Of a stretch of DNA of 37,258 bases, positions 28,837-37,258 are shown in pieces (within the stretch, counting starts at the first letter, position 1; each line of letters starts with the position of its first letter). Both the position numbers and the translations under genes were made by a program. This stretch comes from Anaeromyces robustus (Eukaryota > Neocallimastigomycota > Neocallimastigomycetes > Neocallimastigales > Neocallimastigaceae). The notes beneath the pieces are model-generated. The model saw only the letters and a list, made by a program, of their open reading frames with translations, searched no databases and was not told where the DNA came from. The stretch is from NCBI GenBank assembly GCA_002104895.1, contig MCFG01000059.1, positions 182,501-219,758 of the forward strand, given 5' to 3'.

Positions 28837-31392
28837 AAAAATGATTTTTGTATTTATTATATTATAAATTTAATTATTATATTTTGTATTAAATATATTA
28901 ATTATTATTTTTATTGTAATATTTTTATTGTTAATAATGATTAAATAGAAATTGCTGCTATTCAAAAGTCATTTTTAAGACATGTTACTAAGACTTTTGC
29001 TAGAACTGCCTTTAATATGGATAACTTTGCTAGTTATCAAGGTACTGCTTACAGTTTACGTGACCGTCTTATTGACAAATGGAATATTACTCAACAACAC
29101 CATACCAGAGAAGATCCAAAGCGTGTTTACTATCTTTCTCTTGAATTCCTTCTTGGTCGTTCCCTTGATTCCTGTCTTTTAAGTTTAGGTGTTAAGGATA
29201 TTTACAAGAAGGCTCTTGATGAATTAGGTTTCCGTCTTGAAGATCTTATTGGTGAAGAAGTTGATGCTGCTTTAGGTAATGGTGGTTTAGGTCGTTTAGC
29301 TGCTTGTTACATGGATTCTTTAGCTACCCTTGATTACCCAGCTTGGGGTTATGGTATCAGATACAATTACGGTATCTTTAAGCAACTTATTGTTGATGGT
29401 TACCAAACTGAATTCCCAGATTACTGGTTGAACTTTGGTAATCCATGGGAAATTGAAAGATTAGATGTTTCCTATGAAGTTCGTTTCCGTGGTTACGTCA
29501 ACAAGGTTACCGAAGAAGATGGTACTATTTCCTATGTTTGGGAAGGTGGTGAAAAGGTTGTTGCCGTTGCTTATGATGTTCCAATTCCAGGTTACGGTAC
29601 TATGAACACCATTAACATTCGTTTATGGAGTGCTAAGCCAGCCAGAGAATTTGATTTCGCTATGTTCAATGATGGTAACTACGATAAGGCTGTCGAAGAA
29701 CAAAAGTCTGCTGAAAATATTACTTCTGTTCTTTATCCAAATGATAACCACATGGTTGGTAAGATTTTACGTTTGAAACAACAATACTTATTCGTCTGTG
29801 CTACTCTTCAAGATGCTATTCGTCGTTTCAAGAAGACCAACCGTCCATGGTCTGACTTCCCATACCAAGTTTCCATTCAACTTAACGATACTCACCCAAC
29901 TCTTGGTATTCCAGAATTACAACGTATTTTAATTGATGAAGAAGGTCTTTCATGGGATGATGCTTGGGATATTGTTACCAAGACTTTCTCATTCACTAAT
30001 CACACTGTTTTACCAGAAGCTTTAGAACGTTGGGCTGTTCCATTAGTTCAAGACTTACTTCCACGTCACATGATGATTATCTTCGATATTAACCTCTTCT
30101 TCCTTCAAAAGGTTGAAAAGAAATTCCCAGGTGATCGTGACCGTCTCAGACGTATGTCTATTATTGAAGAAGGTCACCCACAAAATGTTCGTATGGCCTT
30201 CTTGGCTATTGTTGGTTCTCACACTGTTAATGGTGTTGCTGAACTTCACTCTAACCTTATTAAGAATGTTATCTTCACTGACTTTGTTGAATATTATGAA
30301 GGTAACAAGTTCACTAACGTTACTAATGGTATTACTCCACGTAGATGGCTTCACCAATGTAACCCAGCTCTTAGTGATTTCATCACTCAAAAGTTAGGTA
30401 GTGACAGTTGGGTTAAGGATCTTGAACAACTTAAGAAATTAAAGGAATTTGTTGATGATCCAGCTGTTCAAAAGCAATGGATGGCTATTAAACGTCAAAA
30501 CAAGGTTCGTTTAGCCGATTACATTCATTCCATTACATCTATTCAAGTTTCACCAGATTCACTCTTTGATATTCAAGTTAAGCGTATTCACGAATACAAA
30601 CGTCAATTCATGAATATTCTTGGTGTTATTCACCGTTACCTTAGACTTAAGAAGATGACTCCAGAACAAAAGGCTAAGGAAGTTCCACGTTTAGTTGTAT
30701 TTGCTGGTAAGAGTGCTCCAGGTTACTTCATTGCTAAGTTAGTTATTAAGTTAATTAACTCTGTTGGTGAAGTTATCAACAACGATCCAGAAATTGGTGA
30801 TGTTTTAAAGGTTGTATTCATTCCAAACTACAACGTTTCTTTAGCTGAAATTATTATTCCAGCTAGTGATATTTCTCAACACATTTCTACTGCTGGTACT
30901 GAAGCTTCTGGTACTTCTAACATGAAGTTTGTCTTAAACGGTGGTATTATTCTTGGTACTGTTGATGGTGCTAACATTGAAATTGGTGAAGAAATTGGTG
31001 AAGATAATATCTTCTTCTTTGGTGTTAAAGCTGATGAAGTTGAAGATATTCGTCACTTGAACCGTTACAGAAAGATTGAAATGGATCCAGATCTTCGTAA
31101 CGTCTTAGATGCTATTGAAAAGGGAACCTTTGGTGATCCAAAGATCTTTGAACCATTAGTTGCTACTTTAACTGTTGGTGGTGATTACTACTTAATCAGT
31201 AAGGACTTTGCTTCTTACATTGAAGCTCAAGCTGATGCTGATGAAGCTTACAAGGACAAGGTTGGATGGGCTAAGAAGTCTATCTTATGTACTGCTGGTA
31301 TGTCTAAATTCAGTAGTGACCGTTCTATTAATGAATATGCTGAAAAGATTTGGAAGATTAAGCCATGTTCAGTTCCAGCTACATTACCATAA
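28198..31392 (+). CDS. Glycogen phosphorylase (alpha-1,4-glucan phosphorylase, GT35)
   Basis: This enzyme releases glucose-1-phosphate from glycogen using inorganic phosphate and pyridoxal phosphate. There are two exons, 28198-28336 and 28949-31392, joined in frame (G|AA) to give 860 residues; rabbit muscle enzyme has about 842. Landmarks: [114 protein letters not shown], and the cofactor motif [10 protein letters not shown], whose Lys706 should carry the PLP. The C-terminus ([16 protein letters not shown]) is complete. The upstream exon is needed: starting at the inner ATG at 29017 would remove a normal part of the first domain. Residues 13-21 (RRCATGILP) align with the region around the regulatory Thr of yeast Gph1, so Thr17 is a likely phosphosite. 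Codons are strongly biased (GGT, CCA, CGT, AAG), as expected of a highly expressed gene. Confidence 0.98.
28337..28948 (+). other. 612-nt intron of the glycogen phosphorylase gene
   Basis: The donor is GGTAAATA after codon 46 and the acceptor AATAG precedes AAATTGCTGC. The interior is AT-rich and includes a 31-nt poly(A) run (28803-28833). It separates the regulatory N-terminal segment from the whole catalytic part. Confidence 0.9.
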
Positions 31393-31729
31393 ATTGAAAG
31401 CATCTTTTAAAAAAAACCAACTTTTTTTTTTTTTATATAATAATTTATATATATATAAATTTTATCCCAATATATATTAATAATTCATTCATAATATAAC
31501 TCCCCCTAAATTTGTAAAAAATATATAATATTTTTTTTTTATTTATTGTAAAAAAATAGTAAACAAAAAAAAAAAAATTTTTTTTTTTTTTTTTTTTATA
31601 AAAAATTTATGATAAATATTAGCAAATAAAAATATAATATAAAATAATATTTTTTTTTATAATAAAACCAAACAAGAAAACATTAATAACACAATTTAAA
31701 AAAAAAAAAAATAATTCATTTGACATTAA

Positions 31730-31771
<42 letters not shown>

Positions 31772-31948
31772 TAAAATATTTAGGCAAAATTAGTGTAAAA
31801 AAGTATTATAAAAAAAAAGAAAAAAAAAATTTTTTTTTTTTTTTTTTATGTATAAACAAATAATCATAAAAAAAATGCAAAAAAATATGTAAAAAATAAT
31901 ATATATATAAAAAAAAAATATAATAAATAAAATAAATAAAATAAATAA

Positions 31949-31985
<37 letters not shown>

Positions 31986-32250
31986 GAATTGGATATATTT
32001 TGTGTATAATAAATAAATAAATAAATAGAATTTTAAGTGGTTAAAAATAAAAAAAAAAGAATCAGAATCTATAAATTTGATTTTAATATCTTTTACCTAT
32101 GAGAAAGTGATAGGGAAAAAAATTATTTGTTTTGTTTTATTTGTTTTTAAGTATGAGAAAGTGATAGGAAAAAAAAATTATTTGTTTTGTTTTATTTGTT
32201 TTTAAGTAAAGATTTATAATTATAATTATTATTATTATTATTTTTTTCTT
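31393..32250. other. Phosphorylase 3' flank, homopolymer-rich
   Basis: About 860 bp of AT DNA with several long poly(A) and poly(T) runs (about 31729-31767, 31577-31597, 31951-31981), followed by a 54-bp tandem duplication. No gene is seen. The LINE begins at its right end. Confidence 0.7.
32098..32206. repeat. Tandem duplication of a 54/55-bp unit before the LINE
   Basis: Two copies (32098-32151 and 32152-32206) of a unit starting TATGAGAAAGTGATAGG and ending TTTATTTGTTTTTAAG differ only by one substitution or so and the length of an A run. The copies lie immediately next to each other, so this is not a plain target-site duplication around the element. Confidence 0.9.
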
Positions 32251-32263
32251 TACCCTCTTCTGA

Positions 32264-32437
32264 GGTCCTGTACTTTCCAATTTATTGGAATGGTCGGAAG
32301 AGGAAGAATGCCTGTCGAGACATGGCGACGTCAATGGCATTGTTACAACTTATGATATTGTACTTGTATCTAAGTTGGGCATTATGCGCAATGATAATGC
32401 TTGGTGTAATGATTATTTATATTCACTATTCGGTTAA
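32264..32437 (+). other. Short open frame in the LINE leader, status unclear
   Basis: A 57-codon open stretch runs from just after a TGA (32261) to TAA (32435-32437), reading GPVLSNLLEWSEEEECL and later VTTYDIVLVSKLGIMRND. It has better composition than its flanks and looks protein-like, but it has no ATG near its start. It could be a remnant or spliced part of an ORF1, or a structured non-coding leader that happens to be open. Confidence 0.3.
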
Positions 32438-32469
32438 AGAAGTAGGTAACATTATGCGCAATGATAATG
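32380..32469 (+). repeat. Two identical 20-nt copies, 70 bp apart, in the LINE leader
   Basis: The string CATTATGCGCAATGATAATG occurs at 32380-32399 and 32450-32469. It has inverted ends (CATTAT/ATAATG) around a TGCGCA palindrome. Weaker similarity (AAGT-GG upstream) extends the repeat. Confidence 0.9.
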
Positions 32470-32472
32470 TTA

Positions 32473-32499
32473 GTAATAAAAAGTACGACTTTTTATTAC
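32473..32499 (+). repeat. Perfect 12-bp hairpin in the LINE leader
   Basis: GTAATAAAAAGT and ACTTTTTATTAC flank a 3-nt ACG loop, four bases after the second 20-nt repeat copy. The exact 12-bp stem is unlikely to be a chance match and suggests an RNA structure or cis element. Confidence 0.85.
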
Positions 32500-32862
32500 A
32501 ATCCATTTTTTTTTTTTTCTTTGAAATAATTACCTTACACTATTTATGTTATTTAGTTTATATTGCAGTTCTTTTTACAATTAAATTTTTTATGTTTCTA
32601 TCAATTCTACACTATTATTCTTATATACAGCACAATCAATACAACACAATAAATACTATACAATACAATTTTTTACATACCAACAATAAAAGTTTTTTTA
32701 TTCACTAATACATCATTCACAACGTTAAATTATATATACAACTACACAGTTGAATCTCTTACTTTTTCTCTCAACAATATTTCTCAGTCATTTACTATAA
32801 TTCTTTTCATTGCTAAGTTTTTTTTTATATACTTTTTTATTTTTTAATTATATATTAAAATC

Positions 32863-32893
<31 letters not shown>

Positions 32894-32974
32894 CTATTTT
32901 CTATTATAATACATTTATATTTTTTTTATTTTATTATTTTTTTTTTTTATATAGATTCTTATCAGCCTTATCAA

Positions 32975-35900
32975 ATGGATCATACGAACTATACTAATAA
33001 GATTAACTATATCAGACGGGGTATTAGGTGTCATGGTATTGATATCTCAGATACTTATGTTATTTTTATCCGTCGCATTCGTTCTTGGACTCTTCCAAAA
33101 TTTAGAAATTTTCTTGAGAAGAATTTCCCTGAGTTTAATAATACCATCGTTGCTGTTAAACATTCCTCTCTTCTTAATGATAATTTATATCAAATTAAAA
33201 CTACAGCTTCTGAGGAGAATATTAATAAATTTATTGATAGTTTCAAATTAATTATTAAAAAATGTTCCATTAACTTTCATCGATGTAGTAGGAAGAATCA
33301 CAAGCCTTCCTTTGCTCTTATCAGGAGAAAACTTTGCCACTCTAAAAAGAACATTAAGGATATTACTGACTTTTCTGAAATCAACAATTCTTTTACTTCT
33401 AAGAACAATTTGAATGAATTTTCCTTTTGTCTTAGTTGGAACACTAACGGGTGGAATAACAAGAAAAGAGATGGTATTCTGTATTTCTTTAGTCTCTTTA
33501 AACCGCTATTTGTTTGTTTTCAAGAAACTGGTAATGGTACTAATTCTAATAATGTTATTCCTTGTAAAATCACTTTACCTAAATATAAATATTTCTGTAA
33601 GAGAGCAAATAATACAATTCCTGGTTTGAGAGGTTTATATATCTTTTATAATAGGTCTTTACAGACTTCTATTGAAGATTTTTCTTTGAATTATATTATC
33701 TCAGTTACGACATATTCCTTGTGGAACTTCACTAAGTGTTCTATTGGAAATATTTATATACCTCAGAAAGGGCATAGTTTACACCATAAATCTGCTAAAG
33801 CAGAAGCTTGTACATGGTTTTCTCTTCACTTACATCATCCTTCTATTCTCCTTGGCGATTTTAACATTAATCTTGAAGATATTCAAAATTGGGTTTCTAA
33901 TATAAATGGCTGGTATTTATTTCAACTCAATGGTTCTCCTATCTCGTGGGTAAGTGGAAGTAGTTCCTCTGCTATTGACCATGCTATTATTAATGAACCC
34001 ATGAAAAATCTTCTGTCTTCAGCTTCAATTATTGATTTCTCTCCTATCTCCGATCATAAGCCTCTTCTTGTTTTTGGAAATTATTTTGATGATAATAATA
34101 CTTTCTCACTCCCTAAAAAACCAGCTCGTTGGAATAGAATCAAATGTCTGGACGAAAGTATTAAAATTGCTACTAGTAATAGATTTAGTATTCTTATGAA
34201 GGAATGTACAGATAATTATTATTCTTCTAATGCTATATATGATATGTTTGTATCTACTGCTAATTCTATTGCTGATGAATTGGAAATTATATCTACTCCT
34301 GATATTCATGAATCTATGTTTCATATGTCTCAAAAAATCTTTAACCTTCAGAAACTCAAAGTTAAGGCTTACAAAGATATTAAAAAATTGGGTTCTGTTC
34401 GTGCCCTTGATGATTATATTAGACTTATCAATAATTATCAGAAGCTGTGTGATAATATCCACAAGATGTGTAATCACTTTCGTATGCTTGAATATCAACA
34501 TTGGGTTTCAATTGGGTGTCAGTTGGCTATTAATAAAGATTCTAGGAATTGGTGGAAATGGATCAAAAAGAATACTAAAATTGGTAAATCATCTAACTTT
34601 TCACTTCATCCTATTAAAGATAACGATGACAACATTGTTTATTCTTCTCGTGAACAACTTAACGTTTGGCATGACCATTATGAAAAGTTAGCTTCTGATT
34701 CTACTGGTCATAGTTTATATAAACCTTTTTGGTCCAACCCTGCCAACCATAAGTTATATAACTTCAGCAATAATATAGAGTGGGATATTAATGGTGAAAT
34801 TAGTATTGAGGAAATTCGCTCAGCTATTTCTGATATCCCTAAATTTAAAGCTTCAGGTCCTGATGATGTTCCTATTGAATTTTTTAAAGCTATTTCTACT
34901 GATCTTGGAAACTCCGATGACTCTTTTGATATTACTAATTATGGTCTCTCTTTTCTACATTTATTTTACAACCGTATTTGGGATGGTGACTTTCCGGATT
35001 TATGGAATACTGCTTGTATTGTTTCTATCCCTAAAAAAGGAGACTTATATGACTGTAATAATTATAGAGGTATATCCCTGATCAATAACTGTATTAAAAT
35101 TATCTCAAAAATTGTTACTACCAGAATCTCAACATATGCTTACAAGAATAATTTCATTAGACCTGAACAATTTGGTTTTCGTAATAAAGAAGAATGTATC
35201 AGTTTATTTGTCTCCATTCGTACTATATGTCAGACCAGACAGAATATGGGAAAAGATACTTATTTGGCTTTTTTAGACCTTAAAAAAGCTTATGATTCAG
35301 TTCCTATTTATAATATTCTGAATAAACTTGAATGCTTAGGAATTAGAGGAAAATGTTATAATTTCCTTAAAAACTTATACTTATCTTCCAAAGCTTGTGT
35401 GAAACTTGACTCTCAATATTCGGATACTTTCAATATTGAGAAAGGTGTTAGACAGGGTTGTCCCCTCTCTCCTATCTTATTTAACCTTTTCATCAACGAT
35501 ATTTTTCGAGATTGTAACGAATATGGAGTTTGTATTGATAACGAATACTGTTGTGGGGGCCTCTTTGCCGATGATATTGTCCTTTGTGCACCTACTAGAA
35601 GTAAACTAAATAAGCTTTTGAAAAAAGTTAATGATTGGGCTAAATTTAACCTTATGGAATTCGGAATTGGTAAATGTGGAACTACGGTTGTAAAAGCAGA
35701 AAATTCTAAAGTTAAAGGTGACCCTACCTTTTACCTTGCTGGTCAAATTATTCCAAAAACTAATTGTTATACGTATTTGGGAATTCCTTTTGATAGTGAT
35801 TTATCTCTTAAACCGATAATTAAATCGACGAATAATAAAGTTAGGAAAGCGCTTTTTTCTGTTAGAGGATTTTTAATTAATCCTTATATGCCTATATCCT

Positions 35901-36991
35901 TCAAGAAATCAGTTTTTAATTCGGTTGTTGTCAGTCAAGTATCATACGTTGCACCTTTACTTGGATCTAATAAAACTAGAACAAACGGTGCTCAAAGGCT
36001 AATTAATAAAGGACTCTCTTGGATTGCAGGTCTTAGGAAGCGCTCTTCCTTCATATCTTTATATAATGTATCTAAAGATCTTAATATTCCTCCTCTTTCT
36101 GCCAAATGTGCCATTGCTCAAGATAAATGTTTTAAGAGATGGGCAGACTCTAATTGTATTATTTCCAAGTTAGTTACTATTATTCCGAAGATGAGAAAAT
36201 ACACATGGGCTAAAGAAAGCAGAACTTTATCAAAGAAACTTTCTAAAATTGGCTCTAGAGAAGATATCTTGACTTTTTATTGGAATAGAGATGTCAAAAA
36301 AGACTCCGTTAAAGCTGTTACCTATTGTGATAATCACCTTGAATTATCTCGTGATTATTTACATCTTGAACTTGAATACCCTAACTTGGCTTATGGCTTT
36401 AATTGGCTCCTCAAAATACGTAGTGGTTATAAATTCAATAGTGAAATTGCTAAAGCCGCTAAACTTGTATCCGACTCTTGCCCTGATTACTGTCCTTGTT
36501 GTAAAGGCGGTAGTCAAACCTTCGAACATTGGATTTTAGAATGCCCAACATTCGATCATTGGCGTTCTAAGTTATTTGGCAATCTTGAAACCATTTATTT
36601 GTATGTTAATCGAAAACCTTTAGTTAGTTCTGATAATATCAACTTTTCTAATAATTTTAATAATAACTACAATAATAATATTTATGATAATATCTATAAT
36701 AATAATAGCAGTAGTAATAGTAATATTAATATTAATAGTAATAATAATGGTAATAGCAATGATAATAGTAATATTAATAATGTTAGTAATAGTAATAGTA
36801 CTAGCTTATCTACATATTTTCTATACAACTACTCTCAATTCATTAATAATTTAACTATCAACAACGTTTTTTTTGGTTTTAATTACTTCAACAATTTCTC
36901 CTCCTTGGAGAATTCTTCACGAAATAATACTTTCTTAGTTTCTAATAGTTTTATTCATTATGTTAGTTTAACTTACTACTTTCAGTTATAG
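32975..36991 (+). CDS. LINE ORF2-like polyprotein: endonuclease and reverse transcriptase
   Basis: It would nick target DNA and copy the element RNA by target-primed reverse transcription. The frame is open from 32810, but codons before 32975 lie in poly(A)/poly(T) sequence, so I start at MDHTNYTNK (1338 residues). Domains: a Lys/Arg-rich N-terminal segment (1-140; GIDISDTYVIFIRRIRSW), possibly an ORF1-like RNA-binding domain; AP endonuclease (about 147-365) with SWNTNGW, FQETGNG, LGDFNIN and SDHKPLL, giving the expected Asn, Glu, Asp/Asn and Asp-His residues; reverse transcriptase (about 620-900) with FKASGPDDVPIEFF, AFLDLKKAYDSV, GVRQGCPLSPILFN and the catalytic FADDIVL; and a zinc finger (about 1169-1195; CPCCKGG-H-C). 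An Asn/Ser-rich stretch (about 1222-1275) follows, then stop at 36989-36991. The protein probably continued in the next frame downstream. Confidence 0.93.
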   Translation: MDHTNYTNKINYIRRGIRCHGIDISDTYVIFIRRIRSWTLPKFRNFLEKNFPEFNNTIVAVKHSSLLNDNLYQIKTTASEENINKFIDSFKLIIKKCSINFHRCSRKNHKPSFALIRRKLCHSKKNIKDITDFSEINNSFTSKNNLNEFSFCLSWNTNGWNNKKRDGILYFFSLFKPLFVCFQETGNGTNSNNVIPCKITLPKYKYFCKRANNTIPGLRGLYIFYNRSLQTSIEDFSLNYIISVTTYSLWNFTKCSIGNIYIPQKGHSLHHKSAKAEACTWFSLHLHHPSILLGDFNINLEDIQNWVSNINGWYLFQLNGSPISWVSGSSSSAIDHAIINEPMKNLLSSASIIDFSPISDHKPLLVFGNYFDDNNTFSLPKKPARWNRIKCLDESIKIATSNRFSILMKECTDNYYSSNAIYDMFVSTANSIADELEIISTPDIHESMFHMSQKIFNLQKLKVKAYKDIKKLGSVRALDDYIRLINNYQKLCDNIHKMCNHFRMLEYQHWVSIGCQLAINKDSRNWWKWIKKNTKIGKSSNFSLHPIKDNDDNIVYSSREQLNVWHDHYEKLASDSTGHSLYKPFWSNPANHKLYNFSNNIEWDINGEISIEEIRSAISDIPKFKASGPDDVPIEFFKAISTDLGNSDDSFDITNYGLSFLHLFYNRIWDGDFPDLWNTACIVSIPKKGDLYDCNNYRGISLINNCIKIISKIVTTRISTYAYKNNFIRPEQFGFRNKEECISLFVSIRTICQTRQNMGKDTYLAFLDLKKAYDSVPIYNILNKLECLGIRGKCYNFLKNLYLSSKACVKLDSQYSDTFNIEKGVRQGCPLSPILFNLFINDIFRDCNEYGVCIDNEYCCGGLFADDIVLCAPTRSKLNKLLKKVNDWAKFNLMEFGIGKCGTTVVKAENSKVKGDPTFYLAGQIIPKTNCYTYLGIPFDSDLSLKPIIKSTNNKVRKALFSVRGFLINPYMPISFKKSVFNSVVVSQVSYVAPLLGSNKTRTNGAQRLINKGLSWIAGLRKRSSFISLYNVSKDLNIPPLSAKCAIAQDKCFKRWADSNCIISKLVTIIPKMRKYTWAKESRTLSKKLSKIGSREDILTFYWNRDVKKDSVKAVTYCDNHLELSRDYLHLELEYPNLAYGFNWLLKIRSGYKFNSEIAKAAKLVSDSCPDYCPCCKGGSQTFEHWILECPTFDHWRSKLFGNLETIYLYVNRKPLVSSDNINFSNNFNNNYNNNIYDNIYNNNSSSNSNININSNNNGNSNDNSNINNVSNSNSTSLSTYFLYNYSQFINNLTINNVFFGFNYFNNFSSLENSSRNNTFLVSNSFIHYVSLTYYFQL
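36637..36800 (+). repeat. AAT/AGT-rich coding low-complexity tract in the LINE
   Basis: Repeated AAT, AGT and AAC codons give an Asn/Ser-rich spacer just behind the zinc finger; a second such stretch lies at 36992-37045. Slippage of these codons probably caused the length changes here. Confidence 0.85.
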
Positions 36992-37258
36992 TATCAACAA
37001 CAATAATAATAGTTTAAATAATAGTATTAATTATAATAATTTAGTTAGTAATGCTTCAAGTGGGGTAAATTTTCATTCCAACTCGTTGGAATGGAGTAGG
37101 GTATATTATTTCCTTCTTGGTGGAAGAGTTAATCATTATAACTTGGGGAAAGAGGAGTGGAACAGTCTTTGTAAGGCGCAACTTAAACCTAGCACCTTTT
37201 CGGATGTTCCACTTTTGGTACGTACATCCGCACTTTTACTTAGAATTATGCCTACTGT
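36972..37258 (+). CDS. LINE ORF2 continuation in the +1 frame, cut by window end
   Basis: Directly overlapping the ORF stop, the +1 frame is open for 95 codons to the edge. It reads first as more Asn/Ser-rich sequence and then as ordinary protein (LEWSRVYYFLLGGRVNHYNL, KPSTFSDVPLLVRTSALLLR). This is most simply the C-terminus of the same protein after a frame change inside or beside the low-complexity spacer. It could be a real mutation, an assembly error in AT repeats, or recoding. Confidence 0.7.

Larger units (their letters stand above)
32250..37258 (+). mobile_element. Non-LTR retrotransposon (LINE), APE-type, 3' end beyond window
   Basis: The element carries an apurinic-endonuclease-like domain, reverse transcriptase and C-terminal zinc finger in the order typical of Tad/R1/I/Jockey-like LINEs. 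No LTRs are visible. The 5' limit is estimated from a jump in GC at about 32250, straight after a T-rich tract. The leader from there to about 32970 contains repeats and hairpins, and I find no convincing separate ORF1. The 3' end lies outside the window. Apart from one frame change near 36970-36991 the coding part looks intact, suggesting a young copy. It is inserted in the 3' flank of the phosphorylase gene in the same orientation. Confidence 0.9.

Noticed and set aside
29017-31392. Phosphorylase starting at the inner ATG at 29017
   Set aside because: An upstream exon (28198-28336) with correct splice sites supplies the missing N-terminal sequence conserved in fungal phosphorylases.
32322-32708. 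128-residue frame in the LINE leader (MATSMALLQLMILYLY...)
   Set aside because: Its composition is that of AT-rich sequence read through repeats and a T run. A different frame there looks more protein-like, and no domain is seen.
32810-32974. First 55 codons of the long LINE frame
   Set aside because: They translate a poly(A) run and T-rich DNA (poly-Lys, then Phe/Ile/Leu), so they are unlikely to be part of the protein.

Overview
The window looks like nuclear DNA of a fungus with an extremely AT-rich genome. The best guess is an anaerobic gut fungus (Neocallimastigomycota). This rests on split genes with short GT-AG introns, long ATT/TTA, AAAT and poly(A)/poly(T) runs in introns and spacers, coding islands that stand out by base composition, a fungal IQGAP, and a glycogen phosphorylase whose N-terminus resembles the yeast enzyme. 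The phylum is inferred; no rRNA or marker gene is present.

Layout. (1) 1-5837, minus strand: an IQGAP-type scaffold gene in at least 22 exons (calponin homology, four IQ motifs, RasGAP-related domain, RasGAP C-terminus). It runs off the left edge. (2) 8068-10329, minus: a four-exon gene joining an N-terminal CBM48/AMPK-beta-type glycogen-binding domain to a long Lys/Glu/Val helical repeat region with LEA-like 11-residue periodicity. Its last intron is 788 nt and almost wholly simple repeats. (3) 13035-18476, minus: a 16-exon gene for a 1055-residue protein with a SPRY domain followed by about seven IQ motifs, a combination I do not recognise. (4) About 20350-20900: a GC-rich, non-coding, hairpin-rich island in very AT-rich DNA, perhaps a retroposon 3' end or a structured RNA gene. 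(5) 20901-28197: a gene desert with three large AAAT arrays. (6) 28198-31392, plus: a complete two-exon glycogen phosphorylase gene. (7) About 32250 to the right edge, plus: a non-LTR retrotransposon (LINE) with an AP-type endonuclease, reverse transcriptase and C-terminal zinc finger, a repeat- and hairpin-bearing 5' leader, and one frame change near its 3' part.

How the genes relate. The two cytoskeletal/calmodulin-type proteins (IQGAP and SPRY-IQ) and the two glycogen proteins (CBM48-repeat protein and phosphorylase) form two functional pairs in one neighbourhood. Eukaryotic gene order does not imply co-regulation, so this is only an observation. The exon models of the three minus-strand genes and the phosphorylase were built by hand from splice sites; reading frame is kept through every junction, which supports them. 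Intergenic DNA holds no other gene I can support.
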